Below, in pieces: positions 8,890-15,438 of a stretch of 24,363 bases of DNA (its first letter is position 1; the number at the start of each line of letters is the position of its first letter). Under the pieces are notes generated by a model. That model made no database searches. It was not told the origin of the DNA and was given only the letters and a program-made list of their open reading frames with translations. Source of the DNA: SFDP01 sp051653625. Its GTDB lineage: Bacteria > Bacillota > Clostridia > Lachnospirales > Lachnospiraceae. The translations under genes were made by a program, and so were the position numbers. The stretch covers positions 1-24,363 of the forward strand of contig JBOFWM010000064.1 in the NCBI GenBank assembly GCA_051653625.1. The letters run 5' to 3'.

Positions 8890-10146
8890 TTGGGTTTGAT
8901 TTTAGTAAATGAGAGTGGAATGTTAAAAGGAAAAATAGCAATACAAGGGTCTAAAAATGCAGCACTGCCTATTATGGCAGCATCTATTTTGGTAGATGGT
9001 ATTACAATTCTACATAATTGTCCTATGATTACAGATGTTTTTGATATGATTCGTCTATTAGAAGAATTATGTTGCACTGTAAAAGTTGAAAAAAATAGCA
9101 TTTACATTGATGCTAGAAATTGTAAGTTAGTTGATGTTTCAAAAGAATTTGTTACAAAAATGCGTTCTTCTGTTATGCTACTTGGTCCAATACTTGGACG
9201 ATTACAGAAAGTAACAATGGCATATCCTGGGGGATGCGTAATTGGAGATCGTCCCATTGATATTCATATCAATGCTTTGAAATTATTAAATGTATGTATT
9301 ACTTGTGAAGAAGAGGAATACATGGCGACTACAAATGGATTAAAAGGAAATGAAATTGTATTGCCTTTTCCTAGTGTAGGAGCAACAGAAAATTGTATTA
9401 TGGCAGCTGTTTTAGCAAAAGGTGTAACCGTTTTAAAAAATGTTGCGATAGAACCAGAAGTCATTGCGCTTTGTGAATTTTTAAATTGTACAGGAGCTTG
9501 TATTTGTGGAATAGGAACAAAAATATTAAGAATTAAGGGTGTTTCAAAATTATCTTCTATTGAATATACTATTCCACCAGATCGTATTGTTCTTGGAACA
9601 TATATGCATGCAGTAGTAGGTTGTACAGGATGTGTATGTTTTGAAAATGTAGTAGAGGAAGATAATGATGCAACATTTCAAATAATTGAAGATATGGGAG
9701 CAAACATAAAAAAGTATGAGAATAAAATAGTAGTGACGATGAAGAATAAACCTAGAGCAATTCCTTATCTTGAAACTTCGATTTTCCCAGGATATCCAAC
9801 GGATCTGCAGTCAACGTTAATTGCAACATTAACAAGAGCACAAGGAAAAAGTTGTATTGTAGAAACGATTTTTAATAATAGATTTCAGATGATTGAGGAA
9901 TTAGTAAAAATGGGAGCAAATATAAAGATAGAACATTGCAAAGCAAAAGTAATTGGAACGGACAGACTTTTTGGAAAAGAGGTAATAGCTACTGATTTAA
10001 GAGCAGGTGCGGGACTTGTAATTGCGGGTTTATATGCAGAGGGATGTACAATTATTCATAATACAAAGTATATTAAAAGAGGATATGAAGATATTGTAAG
10101 AGATTTATCTTCTATAGGAGCTAAGGTTAAATGGCAAGAGAGTTAA
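8890..10146 (+). CDS. murA: UDP-N-acetylglucosamine 1-carboxyvinyltransferase MurA
   Basis: MurA transfers enolpyruvate from PEP to UDP-GlcNAc, the first committed step of peptidoglycan synthesis, in the cytoplasm. It has 418 residues, the normal length. The N-terminal GSKNAALPIMAASIL holds the conserved Lys-Asn pair. The active-site loop YPGGCVIGDRPIDIH places the catalytic cysteine at residue 116, the residue fosfomycin alkylates. FPSVGATENCIMAA and the C-terminal DLRAGAGLVIAGL are also typical. The start is TTG at 8890 with AAGGTGG about 4 bases upstream. The protein is rich in cysteine for a MurA. The gene sits where Bacillus carries murG-murB. Firmicutes often have two MurA paralogues, and which one this is cannot be settled here. 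Confidence 0.95.
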   Translation: MGLILVNESGMLKGKIAIQGSKNAALPIMAASILVDGITILHNCPMITDVFDMIRLLEELCCTVKVEKNSIYIDARNCKLVDVSKEFVTKMRSSVMLLGPILGRLQKVTMAYPGGCVIGDRPIDIHINALKLLNVCITCEEEEYMATTNGLKGNEIVLPFPSVGATENCIMAAVLAKGVTVLKNVAIEPEVIALCEFLNCTGACICGIGTKILRIKGVSKLSSIEYTIPPDRIVLGTYMHAVVGCTGCVCFENVVEEDNDATFQIIEDMGANIKKYENKIVVTMKNKPRAIPYLETSIFPGYPTDLQSTLIATLTRAQGKSCIVETIFNNRFQMIEELVKMGANIKIEHCKAKVIGTDRLFGKEVIATDLRAGAGLVIAGLYAEGCTIIHNTKYIKRGYEDIVRDLSSIGAKVKWQES

Positions 10147-10874
10147 TGGAGCAAATAAAAAAAGGAAAGCAAAAAAAATGGATTATTTTCATTGGAAGTT
10201 TTTTGGGAATTCTTCTTTTTTTTGCAATCTTTTTTTACGTTTTTCAAGTGAAATCTATTATTATAGAAGGAAATACCAATCATACAAACGAAGAAATAAT
10301 GGATTTTATATTTCAATCTCCATTAGATCGAAACTCTATTGTTTTATTTTTAAAGTATCGAAATAAAGGGATTGAAGATATTCCATTTATAGAAAGAATG
10401 GATATTTCTATCCTTTCACCAGCAGAAATAAAAATATCGGTATATGAAAAAACAGTTTCTGGATTTGTAGAATACCTTGGAAAATATATGTATTTTGATA
10501 GAGAGGGTATTGTTGTTGAAAGCTCTAATATTAAGGCGGAAGGAATACCGCAGATTGTAGGGTTGAAATTTAATTATATGATTTTACATGAAAAATTACC
10601 AATTGAAAATAATGCAATTTTTGATGCAATTCTAAGCATGTCGCAACTTTTAACAAAAAATGAATTGGTTGTAGATAAGATTGTTTTTGATACAAATAAT
10701 AAAATTACACTTGTTTTTGATGAAATTAGAATTAATTTGGGAGAGTTAGATAATATTGATGATAAACTTGATAAGGTGAAAAATATACTCCCGGAATTAG
10801 AAGGGAAAAGTGGTGTGTTACGGATGGATAAATATGAAGAAAATAGTAAAAATATTACATTTGAAATGGATTGA
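10131..10874 (+). CDS. Cell division protein FtsQ/DivIB
   Basis: A 247-residue bitopic protein with a Lys-rich cytoplasmic start, a membrane helix at about residues 19-38, then a POTRA domain beginning VKSIIIEGNTNHTNEEIMDFI, followed by an FtsQ-type beta domain with IPFIERMDISILSPAEIKISVYEKT. This family links FtsL and DivIC to the septal synthase. The ATG at 10131 overlaps the end of murA by 16 bases and has GGAG ten bases upstream. A second in-frame ATG at 10146 shares a base with the murA stop codon and would shorten the protein by five residues; it has no good ribosome-binding site, so the upstream start is preferred. The call rests on domain order and position between murA and ftsZ. Confidence 0.88.
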   Translation: MARELMEQIKKGKQKKWIIFIGSFLGILLFFAIFFYVFQVKSIIIEGNTNHTNEEIMDFIFQSPLDRNSIVLFLKYRNKGIEDIPFIERMDISILSPAEIKISVYEKTVSGFVEYLGKYMYFDREGIVVESSNIKAEGIPQIVGLKFNYMILHEKLPIENNAIFDAILSMSQLLTKNELVVDKIVFDTNNKITLVFDEIRINLGELDNIDDKLDKVKNILPELEGKSGVLRMDKYEENSKNITFEMD

Positions 10875-10918
10875 TAAGAAATTAAATAAAATTAATTGTA
10901 GAAAATCAAAAAAAGTTA

Positions 10919-10947
10919 TTGCTTAATTTCAGAAATAATTATATGAT
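10919..10947 (+). promoter_or_regulatory. Candidate sigma-A promoter for ftsZ
   Basis: TTGCTT at 10919-10924, a 17-base spacer, then TATGAT at 10942-10947. The -10 matches 5 of 6 and the -35 matches 3 of 6 consensus positions. It lies in the 113-base gap before ftsZ, the largest gap inside the dcw cluster, which would give ftsZ expression independent of the upstream genes. Confidence 0.5.
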
Positions 10948-10987
10948 AAAGTGTGAGAAATTGAAAAGATAAAAGGAGGAAGTACCT

Positions 10988-12154
10988 TTGCTAGAAATAA
11001 AAAATAATGAAGCAGAAGTTGCTGCAAAAATAGTAGTAGTAGGTGTGGGTGGAGCAGGAAACAATGCTGTTAATAGAATGATAGATGAAAAAATAGATGG
11101 TGTTGATTTTATAGGTGTAAATACTGACAAGCAAGCATTGCATTTATGTAAAGCAGCAAAATTAATTCAAATTGGTGAAAAACTAACAAAAGGTCTAGGA
11201 GCAGGGGCAAAACCAGAAATTGGTGAAAAAGCAGCAGAAGAAAGTTTTGAAGAATTAAGTGAAGCATTAAAAGCGTATGATATGGTATTCGTTACATGTG
11301 GAATGGGTGGTGGAACAGGAACTGGTGCAGCGCCTGTTGTAGCTAAAATTACAAAAGATATGGGAATCTTAACAGTAGGAGTTGTGACAAAGCCATTTCG
11401 TTTTGAAGCACGTACAAGAATGACAAATGCATTATCTGGAATTGAACGATTAAAAGAAGCAGTTGATACATTGATTGTGATTCCTAATGATAAATTATTA
11501 GAAATTGTAGAACGAAGAACAACAATGCCTGAAGCATTGAAAAAGGCAGATGAAGTATTACAACAAGCAGTTCAAGGAATTACCGATTTAATTAATTTAC
11601 CAGCAATTATTAATCTTGACTTTGCAGATGTACAAACAGTAATGAAAGATAAAGGTGTTGCTCATATTGGTATTGGTATTGGTAAAGGTGATGATAAAGC
11701 AAGTGAAGCAGTTAAGATGGCAGTAGAAAGTCCATTACTTGAAACTACAATTGCAGGCGCAACAGATGTTATTTTAAATGTATCTGGAGATATTTCAATC
11801 TATGATGCAAATGATGCTGCGAATTATGTACAAAGTATAACTGGAGAAGATGTAAATGTTATTTTTGGTTCGATGTTTGATGATTCAGAGAGCGATGTTT
11901 GTCAAATTACAGTAATTGCAACTGGACTTGATCAACAAGGAAGTAAACACAATTCAGCATTTTCTATGAAATCAGGGATACAAGCAAATAGACAAGTATC
12001 TCCATTAGGAAGTACACAAAGACAAGCCCAAGGAGTTGTACAAGCACCAGTAGGATTGCAACAACCTATTGGAGGAATTCAAAAACCATCTCCATTAAGA
12101 AGTAAAGTAGAAGAAAAAGCATTAGACATTCCACTTTTCTTACAAAAAAAATAA
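10988..12154 (+). CDS. ftsZ: Cell division protein FtsZ
   Basis: The tubulin-like GTPase that forms the cytokinetic ring. It has 388 residues. The N-terminal GTPase domain contains VVGVGGAGNNAVNRM, the tubulin signature GGGTGTG at residues 107-113, and the T7-loop segment NLDFADVQTVM with its catalytic acidic residue. After about residue 325 comes a Gln-rich flexible linker, then the conserved C-terminal peptide DIPLFLQKK, which usually binds FtsA, SepF or other membrane tethers. The start is TTG at 10988; the near-perfect AAAGGAGG at 10973-10980 is seven bases upstream and makes this start convincing despite the rare codon. The gene has its own candidate promoter and an intrinsic terminator. 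No ftsA lies next to it. Confidence 0.98.
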   Translation: MLEIKNNEAEVAAKIVVVGVGGAGNNAVNRMIDEKIDGVDFIGVNTDKQALHLCKAAKLIQIGEKLTKGLGAGAKPEIGEKAAEESFEELSEALKAYDMVFVTCGMGGGTGTGAAPVVAKITKDMGILTVGVVTKPFRFEARTRMTNALSGIERLKEAVDTLIVIPNDKLLEIVERRTTMPEALKKADEVLQQAVQGITDLINLPAIINLDFADVQTVMKDKGVAHIGIGIGKGDDKASEAVKMAVESPLLETTIAGATDVILNVSGDISIYDANDAANYVQSITGEDVNVIFGSMFDDSESDVCQITVIATGLDQQGSKHNSAFSMKSGIQANRQVSPLGSTQRQAQGVVQAPVGLQQPIGGIQKPSPLRSKVEEKALDIPLFLQKK

Positions 12155-12159
12155 AGAGT

Positions 12160-12189
12160 AAGAGTCTCAAGTATGAGGCTCTTTTTTTT
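12160..12189 (+). terminator. Intrinsic terminator after ftsZ
   Basis: A 10-bp stem (AAGAGTCTCA with TGAGGCTCTT, one G-U pair) around the loop AGTA, followed by a run of eight T residues at 12182-12189. It begins six bases after the ftsZ stop and closes the dcw transcription unit. Confidence 0.93.
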
Positions 12190-12195
12190 GTCGAA
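12189..12195 (+). promoter_or_regulatory. Spo0A-binding site (0A box) upstream of spoIIGA
   Basis: TGTCGAA, a perfect match to the 0A box TGNCGAA, in the context TTTTGTCGAAAAA. It abuts the ftsZ terminator and lies about 36 bases upstream of the candidate -35 hexamer of spoIIGA. In Bacillus, Spo0A-P activates spoIIG from such boxes. A weaker one-mismatch box on the - strand (TGTCAAA, 12230-12236) overlaps the -35. Confidence 0.75.
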
Positions 12196-12230
12196 AAATA
12201 TAGATGAATGAAATTAGATTTTTTCTCGTT

Positions 12231-12263
12231 TTGACAAAAAAAACAAGATGATTCATTTAAACT
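12231..12263 (+). promoter_or_regulatory. Candidate spoIIG promoter (sigma-A type, long spacer)
   Basis: A perfect TTGACA at 12231-12236, then TAAACT at 12258-12263 after 21 bases. The Bacillus spoIIG promoter also has a perfect -35 and an over-long spacer (22 bases), compensated by Spo0A. An alternative -10, TTTAAA at 12256-12261, gives a 19-base spacer. Either would start transcription near 12268-12270, just before the AGGAGG at 12271. Confidence 0.5.
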
Positions 12264-13075
12264 TGAACATAGGAGGTGATATCATTTATAGCGTATATAT
12301 AGATCGTTATTTTTCTTTGAATTTTATTCTTATCTTTTTTATATTACTTCTTTCTAGAGATGTTTTAAAAAGTAAAGTTACATGGAGAAGAATTATAGTA
12401 GGTGATTTTTTAGGAACAATAGGATGTTGCATTACGATCTTTTTACCCACAAGTAATATGATTATAAAGATAATAATAGGTTACATAATTTCTTCTATCT
12501 TTATGATTTGGTTTGTATTTAAAGTAAAAACTTTAAAACGCGGAGTAACAGTTATTGTTGTAGTGTATGGAATGGCAAGCTTACTTGGTGGAATATTAGC
12601 AATGAGTATACGATTTACACCATCAATTCTTGGAATTTCAATTGTAGCAACGATCTGTATAAAAATAATATGTTACTTTTACCATAAACAAACAAAAGAT
12701 AAAATTTTTATTGTTACTTTATATGATTATAATGAACAAAAAATAGTAATAAAGGGATTGATAGATACAGGAAATAGTCTTTATGATCCGATAACAAAAA
12801 AGCCAATATCGATTATAGACAAAGAATGTTTTTCTACATATTCCTTTACCGTATTAGAAGAAAAATTTCATGCCATTCCATTTTCTAGTGTTGGAAAAAA
12901 TAATGGAATTTTAAAAGGATATGAAATAAAAAAAATGACAGTAAAGATTAATGAGGAAGAAATGGAAGTACTAAAACCAATTATAGCAATTTCAGAAGAA
13001 AAAATATCAAATCAAAATAAATATCAAATTATTATACATCCAGATTTTATGAATACAGGGAGGAAGTTCATGTGA
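12248..13075 (+). CDS. spoIIGA: Sporulation sigma-E processing peptidase SpoIIGA
   Basis: A membrane-bound aspartic protease that removes the pro-sequence of SigE in the mother cell. About five hydrophobic segments fill the N-terminal half; the cytoplasmic half holds the active-site motif LIDTGNSLYDP with the catalytic Asp at residue 173 in this numbering. The Bacillus protein has about 309 residues; this one has 275 or fewer. The start is uncertain. The ATG at 12248 has no ribosome-binding site and may lie upstream of the transcription start, whereas a perfect AGGAGGTGAT at 12271-12280 precedes an in-frame ATT at 12284 (263 residues), where homology to the family start (YSVYIDR) begins. The outer ATG is used as the boundary only because it is the conventional codon. 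The stop overlaps the sigE start codon. Confidence 0.93.
   Translation: MIHLNLNIGGDIIYSVYIDRYFSLNFILIFFILLLSRDVLKSKVTWRRIIVGDFLGTIGCCITIFLPTSNMIIKIIIGYIISSIFMIWFVFKVKTLKRGVTVIVVVYGMASLLGGILAMSIRFTPSILGISIVATICIKIICYFYHKQTKDKIFIVTLYDYNEQKIVIKGLIDTGNSLYDPITKKPISIIDKECFSTYSFTVLEEKFHAIPFSSVGKNNGILKGYEIKKMTVKINEEEMEVLKPIIAISEEKISNQNKYQIIIHPDFMNTGRKFM
12271..12280 (+). promoter_or_regulatory. Strong Shine-Dalgarno inside the annotated spoIIGA frame
   Basis: AGGAGGTGAT, complementary to the 16S rRNA 3' end, lies 24 bases inside the frame opened by the ATG at 12248. Counting from AGGAGG, it is seven bases before an in-frame ATT at 12284 and four before ATC at 12281. No ATG, GTG or TTG lies within range downstream, so it points to a non-standard start codon. 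Confidence 0.7.
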
Positions 13076-13788
13076 TTGTAATACCATTTAAATTTTTTCA
13101 AAAACCAAAAAATACTTTTTTTATGGAACAAGGAGAGATCCATTATATTGGGGGAAGTGATATTTTACCACCACCATTAAATACATATGATGAAAATAAA
13201 ATGATTCAAGAGCTAATTGAAGATGGAAATGAATATGCGAAGTCGATATTAATTGAACATAATCTTAGATTAGTCGTTTATATAGCAAAAAAATTTGATA
13301 ATACGGGAATTGGTGTAGAGGATTTGATTTCCATAGGTACCATAGGTCTGATTAAAGCAATTAATACATTTAATCCAACAAAAAATATAAAACTTGCAAC
13401 GTATGCATCAAGATGTATTGAGAATGAAATTTTAATGTATTTAAGGAAAAGTAATAAAAACAAATTAGAGGTTTCCATTGATGAACCCTTGAATGTTGAC
13501 TGGGATGGAAATGAACTTCTTTTATCAGATATTCTTGGAACAGAAGAAGATGTAATATATAAAGAGCTAGAAAATGAAGTAGAAAAAAGTTTACTTACAA
13601 AAGCAATTGATAAATTATCAGAAAGAGAGAGGGTGATAATTCATCTTAGATTTGGAATAGGTGATATTTATCGTGATGAAATGACACAAAAAGAAGTTGC
13701 AACTCACTTAGGGATTTCACAATCTTATATTTCTAGATTAGAGAAAAAAATTATGAAACGGTTAAAAAAAGAGATGACAAGAGTATAA
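13072..13788 (+). CDS. sigE: RNA polymerase sporulation sigma factor SigE (pro-form)
   Basis: The early mother-cell sigma factor, made as inactive pro-SigE. It has 238 residues. The pro-sequence is about 24 residues long, then EIHYIGGSDILPPPL corresponds to the known SpoIIGA processing region; by comparison with Bacillus, cleavage is likely near His24-Tyr25. Region 2 is highly conserved: NLRLVVYIAKKF, EDLISIGTIGLIKA, KLATYASRCIENEI. The C-terminal helix-turn-helix (region 4.2) reads KEVATHLGISQSYISRLEKK. The start is GTG at 13072; its first base is also the last base of an ATG codon in spoIIGA, and it overlaps the spoIIGA TGA, with AGGGAGGA upstream. The arrangement implies translational coupling of protease and substrate. 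Confidence 0.97.
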   Translation: MIVIPFKFFQKPKNTFFMEQGEIHYIGGSDILPPPLNTYDENKMIQELIEDGNEYAKSILIEHNLRLVVYIAKKFDNTGIGVEDLISIGTIGLIKAINTFNPTKNIKLATYASRCIENEILMYLRKSNKNKLEVSIDEPLNVDWDGNELLLSDILGTEEDVIYKELENEVEKSLLTKAIDKLSERERVIIHLRFGIGDIYRDEMTQKEVATHLGISQSYISRLEKKIMKRLKKEMTRV

Positions 13789-13815
13789 GAAGTGCTAATT
13801 TTGAGAATGATTCTA
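13783..13815 (+). promoter_or_regulatory. Candidate forespore (SigF/SigG-type) promoter for sigG
   Basis: GTATA at 13783-13787 fits the SigG/SigF -35 (GHATR), and GATTCTA at 13809-13815 fits 6 of 7 positions of the SigG -10 (CATNMTA). The spacer is 21 bases, longer than the usual 17-18. The site overlaps the end of sigE and the start of the leader palindrome, so this is tentative. Confidence 0.3.
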
Positions 13816-13832
13816 GTATAAATATACTAGGA
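13811..13832 (+). promoter_or_regulatory. Palindrome/hairpin overlapping the sigG ribosome-binding site
   Basis: CTAGTATA at 13813-13820 and TATACTAG at 13823-13830 are perfect inverted repeats separated by AA. In RNA the stem extends outward by a G-U pair (13812/13831) and a U-A pair (13811/13832), with a four-base loop, and so covers AGGA of the AGGAGG at 13829-13834. It could occlude the sigG ribosome-binding site, or serve as a DNA operator. Confidence 0.65.
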
Positions 13833-13841
13833 GGTTTAAAA

Positions 13842-14621
13842 GTGGCAATAGCAAAAGTAGAAATTTGTGGAGTAAATACAGCAAAGCTTCCCATTTTATC
13901 AAGAGAAGAAAAGGCGATTTTATTTGAAAAGATGAAAAATGGAGATGAAGAAGCAAGACAAAAATACATCAATGGAAATTTAAGACTTGTGTTAAGTGTC
14001 ATAAAGCGTTTTCAAAATAGTAATGAGAATCCAGATGATTTATTTCAAATTGGATGTATTGGACTTATGAAAGCCATTGATAATTTTGATCCTACATTAG
14101 GGTTACAATTAAGCACATATGGTGTGCCTATGATTATTGGTGAAATTAGACGATATTTGCGTGATAATAATAGTATTCGTGTAAGTAGATCTTTAAAAGA
14201 TACAGCATATAAAGCAATTTATGCGAAAGAAAGCATGATAAAAAGACATCATAAAGAACCGACGATAGCCGAAATTGCAATAGAAATTGGAATTCCAAAG
14301 GAAGATATCGTATATGCACTTGATGCAATCCAAAGTCCAGTCAGTTTATATGACCCAATTTATACCGATGGAGGAGATACATTATATGTTATGGATCAAA
14401 TCAGCGATAAAAAAAATAAAGAAGAATTATGGATTGAGCATATATCCTTAAATGATTCTATGAAAAAATTAAGTGATAGAGAATATGAAATTATAATGCT
14501 ACGTTTTTATGAAGGAAAGACACAAATGGAAGTAGCAAATTTAGTTGGAATATCACAAGCTCAAGTAAGTAGACTTGAAAAAAATGCACTAAAAATAATG
14601 AAAAAATATTTATTAGCATAA
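13842..14621 (+). CDS. sigG: RNA polymerase sporulation sigma factor SigG
   Basis: The late forespore sigma factor. It has 259 residues, matching the family length. The diagnostic N-terminal block KVEICGVNTAKLPIL separates SigG from SigF. It is followed by NGNLRLVLSVIKRF, DDLFQIGCIGLMKAIDNFDP, the very conserved VPMIIGEIRRYLRDNN and RVSRSLKDTAYKA, then SPVSLYDPIYTDGGDTLYVMDQISD, and the region 4.2 helix-turn-helix MEVANLVGISQAQVSRLEK. The start is GTG at 13842 with AGGAGG seven bases upstream. It follows sigE by 53 bases, the same order as in Bacillus. The weak start codon and the leader palindrome suggest damped translation. Confidence 0.97.
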   Translation: MAIAKVEICGVNTAKLPILSREEKAILFEKMKNGDEEARQKYINGNLRLVLSVIKRFQNSNENPDDLFQIGCIGLMKAIDNFDPTLGLQLSTYGVPMIIGEIRRYLRDNNSIRVSRSLKDTAYKAIYAKESMIKRHHKEPTIAEIAIEIGIPKEDIVYALDAIQSPVSLYDPIYTDGGDTLYVMDQISDKKNKEELWIEHISLNDSMKKLSDREYEIIMLRFYEGKTQMEVANLVGISQAQVSRLEKNALKIMKKYLLA

Positions 14622-14660
14622 TTTGAAACATAGCATAAAGTAATAAAAAAGGAAAATCTT

Positions 14661-14891
14661 ATGTTATTTTCAGAATTAAAGAAAAAAGAAGTAATTAATT
14701 TAAGGGATTGTAAAAAACTAGGCCATGTTACCGATTTAGAATTTGATGAATGTACTGGTTGTATCAAATTAATTAAAGTTTCTGAGTGTAATTTTTGTTT
14801 ATTTTGTTTCCAAAGTGATCCAGATTATATTATACCCTATAAAGAAATCAGACAAATTGGACCAGATGTTATTATTGTAGATATTTGTTGA
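14661..14891 (+). CDS. YlmC/YmxH-family PRC-barrel sporulation-associated protein
   Basis: A 76-residue protein of the YlmC/YmxH family, which has a PRC-barrel fold. Conserved features are the start MLFSELKKKEVINLRDCKKLGHVTDLEFD and the end YKEIRQIGPDVIIVDI. The centre has an unusual run of cysteines (CTGC, CNFCLFC). The molecular function is not established; family members are found mainly in spore formers and often next to sigG, as here and in Bacillus (ylmC). The ATG at 14661 follows AAAAAAGGAAAA. It is 39 bases after sigG with no terminator between, so it may be read from the sigG promoter. Confidence 0.85.
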   Translation: MLFSELKKKEVINLRDCKKLGHVTDLEFDECTGCIKLIKVSECNFCLFCFQSDPDYIIPYKEIRQIGPDVIIVDIC

Positions 14892-14963
14892 AAAATGGAT
14901 TTATTTGACAGAAACAATGAAATTATTTATACTATAAAGAAATGCAAAGTGAGGAAAGCTAGA

Positions 14964-15419
14964 ATGAAATGTCCTTTTTGTAATCATGAAAATACGAGAG
15001 TAATTGATTCAAGACCGGCGGATGAGAACAACTCCATTCGAAGAAGACGAGTTTGTGATGAGTGCGGAAAGCGATTTACAACGTATGAGAAAATTGAAAC
15101 AATCCCTTTAATTATTATAAAAAAAGATGAGAATAGAGAAACTTACGACCGGTCGAAAATAGAAGCAGGCGTACTTCGAGCATGTCACAAAAGACCGATT
15201 AGCGTTGCTCAGATTAATGAACTTGTCGACTCTGTTGAAACAAAAATATTTAATCGAGAAGATAAAGAAATCTCTAGTGATATTATTGGAGAATTGGTGA
15301 TGGATCACTTGAAATATTTAGATACTGTTGCATATGTTCGCTTTGCCTCCGTGTATCGAGAATTTAAAGATATTAATACTTTCATGGATGAATTAAAGAA
15401 AGTAATTACAACAAAGTAA
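14964..15419 (+). CDS. nrdR: Transcriptional repressor NrdR
   Basis: NrdR is a Zn-ribbon/ATP-cone repressor of ribonucleotide reductase genes that senses dATP/ATP. The protein from this start has 151 residues, the standard length. The zinc ribbon uses Cys3-Cys6 (MKCPFC) and Cys31-Cys34 (VCDECGKRF), with the RRRRVC signature between. The ATP-cone follows from about residue 49 (LIIIKKDENRETYDRSKIEAG) to VAYVRFASVYREFKD. An in-frame ATG at 14895 would add 23 residues but is not favoured: MKCPFC is the universal N-terminus of the family, and GAGG at 14951-14954 precedes the ATG at 14964, while 14895 has no ribosome-binding site. No clear NrdR box is seen upstream. Confidence 0.95.
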   Translation: MKCPFCNHENTRVIDSRPADENNSIRRRRVCDECGKRFTTYEKIETIPLIIIKKDENRETYDRSKIEAGVLRACHKRPISVAQINELVDSVETKIFNREDKEISSDIIGELVMDHLKYLDTVAYVRFASVYREFKDINTFMDELKKVITTK

Positions 15420-15438
15420 AAGGAGTCGCTATAATTTT

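Noticed and set aside
14895..14963. 23-residue N-terminal extension of NrdR from the ATG at 14895
   Set aside because: The family starts at MKCPFC, and the ribosome-binding site fits the ATG at 14964; the upstream residues look like leader sequence.
15225..15232. TTGTCGAC inside nrdR as a Spo0A box
   Set aside because: It is within conserved coding sequence and mismatches the 3' end of the box; no gene start is nearby.
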